Assembly: GCA_037013495.1 (NCBI GenBank)
Contig: CM072806.1
Span: 20,163,501-20,227,500 of the forward strand
DNA length: 64,000 nt
Reading direction: 5' to 3'
Source of the DNA: Hippophae tibetana
Taxonomy: Eukaryota; Streptophyta; Magnoliopsida; Rosales; Elaeagnaceae
In this document: positions 57,640 through 64,000 of the stretch, piece after piece
How positions within the stretch are numbered: position 1 is the stretch's first letter
Layout of the letters: each line of letters begins with the position of its first letter
Notes under the pieces: model-generated
The model's database searches: none
The model's input: only the letters and a program-made list of their open reading frames with translations
What the model was told of the DNA's origin: nothing
Translations under genes and position numbers: made by a program

Positions 57640-58330
57640 ACTTAGTATAAGCACACATAGGAATAATAGAGGCTTTAGCTTCTAGCATAACAACCATGTC
57701 CTATAGCTCCATAATATAACTCATCTAATGCAAAACAATGATCCATTAGCCAAGTGATCAATTGTGATGCCAAAGAAATAATGAAGATCACCTATACCTT
57801 TTAAGGCAAAGGGATTATCAAGATCAGTAATAAGAGTGTGAATGTTAGTAGAGCTAGAGCCTATTATCACAATGTAATTTACATAGAAAAAATAGGCATC
57901 TACCTTTGATTTTTCAAAACCAAAGTAAAGGAGAATGAACTTAATTTTGGAAACCACACATGTGGAACCTACTTTAAGCCATAAATGACCTTTTTTAAGT
58001 GACACACATAATCAGGATGTTGAGAGTATTGGAACCCTTCTAGTTTTTCCATGAACACTTCCTCCTCCAAAGTGCTATTAAGAAAGGCATTGTTCACATC
58101 TATCTATCTATCTAATAAACCAACCAAATGATAAGGCAATTGTGAGCACAATTCTTATAGTAGCAAACTTCACCACAAGATTGAAAGTTTATGAAAATTG
58201 AAACTTGTAGTTTGATTGTAGCCCTTAGCCACTGCATAGGACTTTAACTTCTCAATAAGACTAGTAGGGTTTTCTTAACCCAAAAGACCCACTTCCTGCC
58301 TACTAACTTTCTATTCTTTTATCGAGGAGG
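57640..58330 (-). pseudogene. C1 reverse transcriptase
   Basis: Minus strand: NAFLNSTLEEEVFMEKLEG, YSQHPDYVCHLKKVIYGLK near 57980-58090, FGFEKSKVDAYFFY and then VNYIVIIGSSS at about 57850-57885, and a FALKGIGDLHYFFGI block near 57770-57810. The catalytic YVDD is replaced by YVNY, so polymerase activity would be lost. Upstream (58200-58330) the N-terminal part is out of frame with stops. It continues to RNase H at 57444-57202, where the L3-associated duplication begins. Confidence 0.85.
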
Positions 58331-58724
58331 AAGAATCCAAGTAGCAATTTTAACAAGTGAATTATACTCAGCTTTCATCAACTTAAACCAACACTAATGG
58401 TTGATGGCTTGCTTAAGATTTCTTGGCTCGGTGGTGTCAATTTTTGTAACAAATGCCTTAGGCTTTCGAGTGTCATCTCTATTTCTAGTGATCATAGGAT
58501 ATGTATTAAGAGTAGAGATGGATTTTTCTGGTGTTACAACTGGAACAAAAATGGAATAGGACTTGAAGATTGTTCAATAATTAGAAGAGAATAATCACGA
58601 GAACCAAACCAAGGTAAATAAAGAGAATGAGCAATAGGAATTGAAGAAAAGACTGGTATAACATCAAAAGTGTAGAAGATGTATGTGTAGGTAAAGGAAC
58701 AAGTAAATTACCAACTGGTATAGC

Positions 58725-60160
58725 TTATGAAGATGGAGATGGAGGTGAAGATAAAACCTGAATAGAAGACTCAACAAAAAAAAAATGAGATGAAGTAATA
58801 ACACCAAGAGGAAAGAATGACTGAGAAGATAATTGAGTGGAGGGAAAAGAAGTAATATAAGCATTGTCTTCAAATGGAAAAGTATTTTCATTAAATACAA
58901 CATATTTTAAAATAATTATTTTTTTAGTAGGTGTTAAAAGCTTATAGCCCTTGTGTAAGGGACAATAGCTGACAAAAGTATAGGGTGTTGATTTAAAATC
59001 AAGTTTATGAGCATTGTAACTTTTCATATAAGAAAAACACAAATAACTAGAGGTTTTAATGAAGGAGTAGTCTGGTTTGGTATGAAGAAGGATTTCTAGA
59101 GGAGATTTTCGAGATGAAATGGGTGTATGAAGATGGTTAATAAGAAATATTGTAGCAAAAAAATGCCTCATTTCAAAATTTTAAGGGCAAGTGATCTTGA
59201 GCAAGCAAAGTGAGCCCTATTTCTACAATATGTCTATGCTTTCGTTCTGCTATACTATCTACTGAGCAATATGGGGACAAGACAATTGTCGAGTAATCCC
59301 AAAAGGCATTTACGAGAGAAGCTAAACCTATAAATTCTCCACCTTCATCAGATTGGAGAATTTTAATTTTCTTTCCTATAATCAATTATGCATTTTCCTT
59401 GAATATGATAAAGGCATCTTTCACACCAATTTTCTCTTTGAGGAAGTATAACCATGAAAATCTTATGTATTCATCAATAAAACTTGCATATCATTTATAT
59501 CCATTGGAGGACAACATAAGAGTTGGGCCCTAAAAGTCACTATCAATTATGTGAAGTGGTTCATTAGCTTTTCTTTCGATGGGAAAAAAGAAAACCTATG
59601 TGTTTTATCCAACTGACAGGCAGAACAAACAGAAGGAAAATTATTCAAAGAAAAATCACATTTCTCATTTTGTAGTATAATGTGTACAATTTGAGAAGAG
59701 GGGTACCCCAACCTCATGTTCCATTGAAGAAAATCAACACTTTATTTACAAGACAAGTTGTCTAAAGTATTATTTAATACACTAGTACCTATTCTAGTAC
59801 AAGTGTTAGTCAGACTAGATGAACCACCATTTGAAGCAAATACTTGTGCAATAAAGGATGAAGGATTTATTCCATGTAAAGCTTGATGATTTTATAATGA
59901 TAGAAAAAAATCAAATACATAGAGTCTTTGTTTAAGAATTCCTTGAAGCAAAATTTCCTTAGTCTTCAAGTCCTTAGCAAAATAGATAGATGAGCGAAAC
60001 TCAAAGAACACATCATTATCACGTATAAATATAGATTTATTCAAGAGATTTTTTGAAATCAAGGGAACATGTATCTTATCCTTTAACAAACATTTTTGAT
60101 TATTAGAAGTAATGTATAAAACTATATTGCTACCCGTATATGAAATGACCATATCTACAC
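58725..60160 (-). pseudogene. C1 GAG-pre-integrase and integrase
   Basis: 60152-59892 is the GAG-pre-integrase domain (IHVPLISKNLLNKSIFIRDN, F-F-FAKDLKTKEILLQG). 59385-59173 is the integrase core with LQSDEGGEFIGL and SIAERKHRHIVEIGL, containing the second D and the E of the DDE triad. 59171-58725 is the C-terminal part (INHLHTPISSRKSPLEILL, YNAHKLDFKSTPYTFVSYCPLHKGYK, VVFNENTFPF). The zinc region and first D, expected at 59400-59890, are interrupted by stops. Confidence 0.88.
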
Positions 60161-60339
60161 CATTACCTATGTGTAATTAATCCATACCTTTGTAACTTGA
60201 TTTGGTTGCCAAATGACTAGGATCTGTTGTAACATGATATATAGCCCCTGAGCCTACATACCAGGTCATATCACTTATAGTTTCTCGTGATGTTGTCATA
60301 AAAGTATGAGCTTATGGCTGAGACTAAGAATAAATAGAG

Positions 60340-60900
60340 TGAGAGTTAGAAGTATTTTTTCCAATGTTAAACTGATTTTAAAAATTTAAAGGCATATAGT
60401 TTTGATCAAATTTGTACCAACAACGTGCTACTAAATGGCCCAGCTTACCACAATGTTGACATTAATGTATTGGAACATTAAAGTTCCTTCCACAACCTCG
60501 TCCTCTAGTGGAATTATTTTGGCCTCTCTAAGCATCACTCTCATTATAGCTTGGGTTATTTCTTGATTTATCAAAATTTACACTATATGAAGTGAAATTC
60601 TAATTGTTTTGTAATTTTCTAAATTTTGATTCTTGAAGACATATTGCTTCAATGAAAGATTAACAAAAGGTAGTAAAGTTTCTACATATATAGTGATAAC
60701 TTCTAATCTTTTCTCTCTATCGAGTAGAAGTGCATGAAGTTCTTTAATATTGGTAGGATTTGACTTGCTTGCAATTGTCACGCATATAAGATCATAGTTT
60801 GAATCTAGGCCATTCAAGATTATATGTACTTAATCTTCCTCACTAGTCAGATATCCTGTAGTAGAAAGTTGTATAAAAATTTCCTTAATTATACAACATA
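60340..60900 (-). pseudogene. C1 gag with zinc knuckle
   Basis: 60817-60578: MNGLDSNYDLICVTIASK and IKELHALLLDREKRLE match the Copia gag domain. A zinc knuckle CQHCGKLGHLVARCW is intact near 60411-60460 on the minus strand. Upstream to about 61380 the gag N-terminus is decayed; only weak motifs are seen. Confidence 0.8.
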
Positions 60901-61378
60901 CTTAGTAATTATGATAGATCATTTTTTGAAGTTACATAATTCAAATTTATATTGAATTTTTTTGGTGGGAGAATCTGTTATGAAAAGAAGTTCAAGAGCA
61001 TGACATATTTTTGCAAAAGTATCAAAATCTGAGATTTCCTTAACTAGTTCATCACACATTGAAACTATTAGCCAAGAACCTATCATTTGATCTTGCCTAG
61101 ACCAATATTTAAATTATGGATTTACTTTCCCATATGTAAGTAATTTGCTAGGACACAATATTTTTCTAAGCACAAAGTCAAATCAATCATAACTACGTAA
61201 AATTTGAAATGTTTGTTTCTTCTAAATCATATAATTTGTTTTATCAAGTTTCATAGTAGAAATTTGATTTCAAAAAGTTACAAGTATTTGCTCACCATAA
61301 TTGGCAAGAGTTGCACAACCAGAAGAATGATCAGTCGCATGACTTGGATCATCAATTTCTTGTTCAAGAATTGTGAAC

Positions 61379-61394
61379 CTAAGCTCTGATACCA
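61379..61394 (-). promoter_or_regulatory. C1 primer binding site (initiator tRNA-Met)
   Basis: Minus strand TGGTATCAGAGCTTAG directly inside the 5' LTR, a full-length match to the usual Copia primer site. Confidence 0.9.
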
Positions 61395-61780
61395 TGAACA
61401 TCTTCAAGAAAATCAGGCAAGGAAACTACGAAGCTAGAAACATAAACCATGCAGCAATCAAGAAGGAGAAGAGAGAAATTAGAGAAAGAAGAGTACGAAA
61501 GAAATTCATTATATTCTTATGATTTTATATAGAATAGTGTATGGTTTATATATAAAGAGCACATTGTACTCCTCTATGATTTTATGTAGTACAAAACCTA
61601 AATAAATCAATGTGAATGTAGCAATAAAAATGTTGTACAAGTTACATTACAAGTATAACAAAAATATTTACAATTAACTCATACTCTTACAAGCCTTAAA
61701 ACCTCAAAAGCATAACTAACTCAATAGCTAGTTAGTTAGTTGAAGTAGAAAGGAGAGAATGTGCCCTTGTATCCTCAACA
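61395..61780 (-). repeat. C1 5' LTR
   Basis: 386 bp, TGAACATCTTC at the left end and CCTCAACA at the right end. A TATA-like stretch (minus strand, TATATATAAACC) is near 61540. Confidence 0.9.
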
Positions 61781-61785
61781 ATTTG

Positions 61786-63679
61786 TTAGTAAAAATCTTA
61801 AGTGTATATTTTTTGTATAATTATGTGCTTAACTATGAAATGAAATCATATTATATATAATAAAAGTTGCATAATTATGTAGAAATTTGTTCTACAAAAG
61901 GCATGGGTCTAAACCATATTTATATTTGACACCTAACTTTGTTCATTTGAATTTTTGATTCTAAAATCATACATCTCTACTTTTTCTTTCATTTTAAAAT
62001 AACAACAATATATTTTAATTTTAAAATATAAAAATAAATTAAATATTGATTTAAATGAATTTTATAATGAAATTATTTTGATAGATAAGAAAATTATATA
62101 AAATAAATTAAATAATATTTTAAATATAAATTATTTAATTAAAAGGTTTATCATTATCTAATGATGTTATACATATTGTCACAAAACTTTATACTAACTA
62201 ATTATAATATAATTCAATACATTTTTATATAATGCGATTATATTAACATATTTAATACAATACACCAAATATGTTATAATATATTCTAAAAATTTGAAAA
62301 GAACAAAGAGAATCAATCACACTAATTCATTCTCATATAATAAGTGTGCCCTATGTAATGTATGACCTTCAAAAGTTTACACTTAAAATTTCATAAATTA
62401 TCATCGAATACATGAGATAATATAAAGTAAGATCAAAAGACAAGTTGAATGCTAACAACTTTATATATATTATGCATTTTTATTAATGGTGTGTATCTCT
62501 CAAATGATAAGAACTTGTTTTTGTGTGAGGGATAACAATATGAATCTAAAATATTTAGCCAAAATATAACATTTTAGCACACTTTATAATATATATAGTT
62601 TACATTGCTATGATGTCCCATTGGAAACTTTGTTTGTTGGTTGTGTTGTACCGTTGAGGAGTCAATATTTCTGGATATTTGAAATGATTTTCTCTTTGGC
62701 TTCTGGCAAGTGAACTGACCCCTCATCGAGGTTCTTACCCTTGGCTCACTGGCTAATCAACAAGGGTCGTAGAGCTTGAATGTTTTTATAAATTCTAAGC
62801 TTACCCTTTATGTTTCTTTGGACAGATTTTAGTGGAAAAGCTTTTCATGTTTGGCACTGGGCCTCTTATGTCCTTTCTTAGTCTGTTTTCCTTCTCGGTA
62901 CTAGCTTAGAGATATCATTTAGCATCTATATGATCTAGGAAATCGAAAATAAGCATCTCTCATATTTTTCAAATATTCTGTTGAGTAAAAAATATGGATT
63001 GAGTAAAGATTTACTGAGAGTCAAAATGATGCGGACCTTCTTGGCTGAAAATCCAAAGAACCCACGAACTCAAAGGAATGGGAATAATTGATTTAATGGG
63101 AACATGTTGAAGATGATTGGATTAGAACCCTAAGGAAACAAATTTCTTAAAACATTAACCTTGAGATGCCACAAAGGAAGATCACTCCATTTGATAAGTC
63201 GAATTCAAGCATTAAATCAAGACACATAAGAAAGCAAAGCAAGAAGCTTTCTAAATTTATTAATGATATATGGTATCTCCAAAAGTACATGGCTTCTATG
63301 TTTTTATAACCACAAACCCTCATAAAAGCCCTAGATGCAAATTCAAAACCTAATGAAAAACCCTAGGCATAAATTCAACCCTATAGGAAAAAAAAACCTA
63401 GATGAAATGGGGCTAATTAGTGGTGGATTGAGCCTAATCAATTCTTAAAAATAAAAGACTACAAAAACGTATGATAAATAAAACATAAAAGGCCCACAAT
63501 TAATTAAAACAACAATTTCTTCCTAAAGAAATCCTTGCACCTAACTTGATCTTCCAAATTTATCCCTAGTCATTAGACTACCACTTCCTTGCAAAATATA
63601 TTGAGAATATTTGGGAACATCAACTTAGTCAACACCTCGATATCCATTATTCCCCTCATCTTTGAAAAGATTCATCATC
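61786..63679. other. AT-rich DNA without identified genes
   Basis: No coding frame of note. 63000-63430 is less AT-rich and includes an AACCCTCATAAAAGCCCTA segment also found at 53155, perhaps a dispersed LTR fragment. Nothing else is supported. Confidence 0.5.
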
Positions 63680-64000
63680 AAATTTTAGTTTTGTAAGTAG
63701 GTCAATTTGGTATCGCGGATCCTTATGTGAAGTCTATTTGAGGCTGAATTCCTCTCAAATGAGGTAATCCATGGGGAATCTCTTTACAAAGTAGATCCTC
63801 AAAGTCCTGTAATAAAGATACAATAACACTAGGCAAAGATGAGTTAGGATTGTTACATGGAAAAATAAACATCCTTGTTGATAAGTACAAGTACTTGTTG
63901 CATGGCCAACATTGCACTATTAATCTCATGTTTTTCATCAATTACACTCATTCTTTTATTTTTCTCTCTTATTTGCTCACTTTTCTCTCCATTTTTTCTC
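63680..64000 (-). pseudogene. Ty3/gypsy pol fragment: protease-RT junction
   Basis: Minus strand, open 63941-63723: SLPSVIVSLLQDFEDLLCKEIPHGLPHLRGIQPQIDFT followed, past a stop, by GSAIPN and PTYKTK. This matches the region between protease and reverse transcriptase of Ty3/gypsy elements of the chromovirus type and differs from Athila and Tat. The RT that should follow is absent (63670 onward is unrelated), and the part upstream of 64000 is outside the window. Confidence 0.75.

Larger units (their letters stand above)
54329..61780 (-). mobile_element. C1: Copia element, complete but decayed, host of L3
   Basis: LTRs 54329-54683 and 61395-61780; the flanks ATTTT (54324-54328) and ATTTG (61781-61785) match at four of five bases. 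Right to left: 5' LTR, primer site, gag with zinc knuckle, GAG-pre-integrase, integrase, RT, RNase H, polypurine tract, 3' LTR. L3 and an associated 354-bp repeat interrupt RNase H. All frames are broken. Confidence 0.9.

Noticed and set aside
1-64000. tRNA or rRNA genes and endogenous pararetrovirus
   Set aside because: I saw no cloverleaf or rRNA core sequence. The tRNA-like matches are retrotransposon primer sites, and RT sequences are all of Ty1/copia or Ty3/gypsy type with LTRs or integrase beside them.

Overview
This window looks like gene-poor, AT-rich plant chromatin, probably pericentromeric and probably from a eudicot. I found no credible host gene, tRNA or rRNA. Nearly everything recognisable is LTR retrotransposon DNA: Ty3/gypsy of the Athila lineage (FMDDF reverse transcriptase, DLGA protease, tRNA-Asp-like primer site), Ty3/gypsy of the Tat lineage (CVDFTNL and YVDDM reverse transcriptase, TGGCGCCGT primer site), Ty1/copia (initiator-Met primer site), one hAT-type MITE and one remnant with a DUF1985-like protein. 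Element names (E1-E3, T1, T2, C1, C2, L1-L3) are mine.

Layout. 1-1110 is the 3' end and LTR of a plus-strand Copia. 1400-4214 holds a minus-strand DUF1985-like remnant among ATGTAACATGTTACAT palindromes. 7339-9061 (C2) is a Copia deletion derivative with both LTRs. About 9600-15823 (E1) is a minus-strand Athila lacking reverse transcriptase, inserted in the RT of T1. 15824-20851 is T1, a decayed plus-strand Tat element. 20852-44941 (E2) is a complete but decayed minus-strand Athila with two LTRs and a CGAGA target duplication. E2 contains L1 (23999-25939, solo LTR, duplication ATCAT), E3 (29828-40827, plus strand, duplication CACAC, inserted in E2's protease region) and a hAT MITE (43419-43929, duplication ATAAATTG). 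44947-52065 returns to Tat material, ending in the deletion derivative T2, into which L2 (50456-51995, solo LTR, duplication CCGTA) inserted. 54329-61780 (C1) is a minus-strand Copia carrying L3 (55438-57279), an LTR flanked by a 354-bp repeat of C1 sequence. The window ends in a Ty3/gypsy fragment of another lineage.

The only large open frame is the E3 pol (1351 codons: protease, reverse transcriptase, RNase H, integrase, catalytic residues present). E3 itself is mosaic: its 5' LTR is cut to 292 bp, it lacks a visible primer site, and it carries two different gag regions separated by a second copy of its own post-pol motif. E3, L2 and L3 share one LTR family with a GC-rich tandem-repeat island just upstream of the TATA box; the island differs or is deleted in every copy.

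The nest gives a relative order: T1 before E2 before E3, L1 and the MITE; T2 before L2; C1 before L3. The features to look at first are the double-gag E3, the 354-bp duplication at L3 and the LTR GC island.
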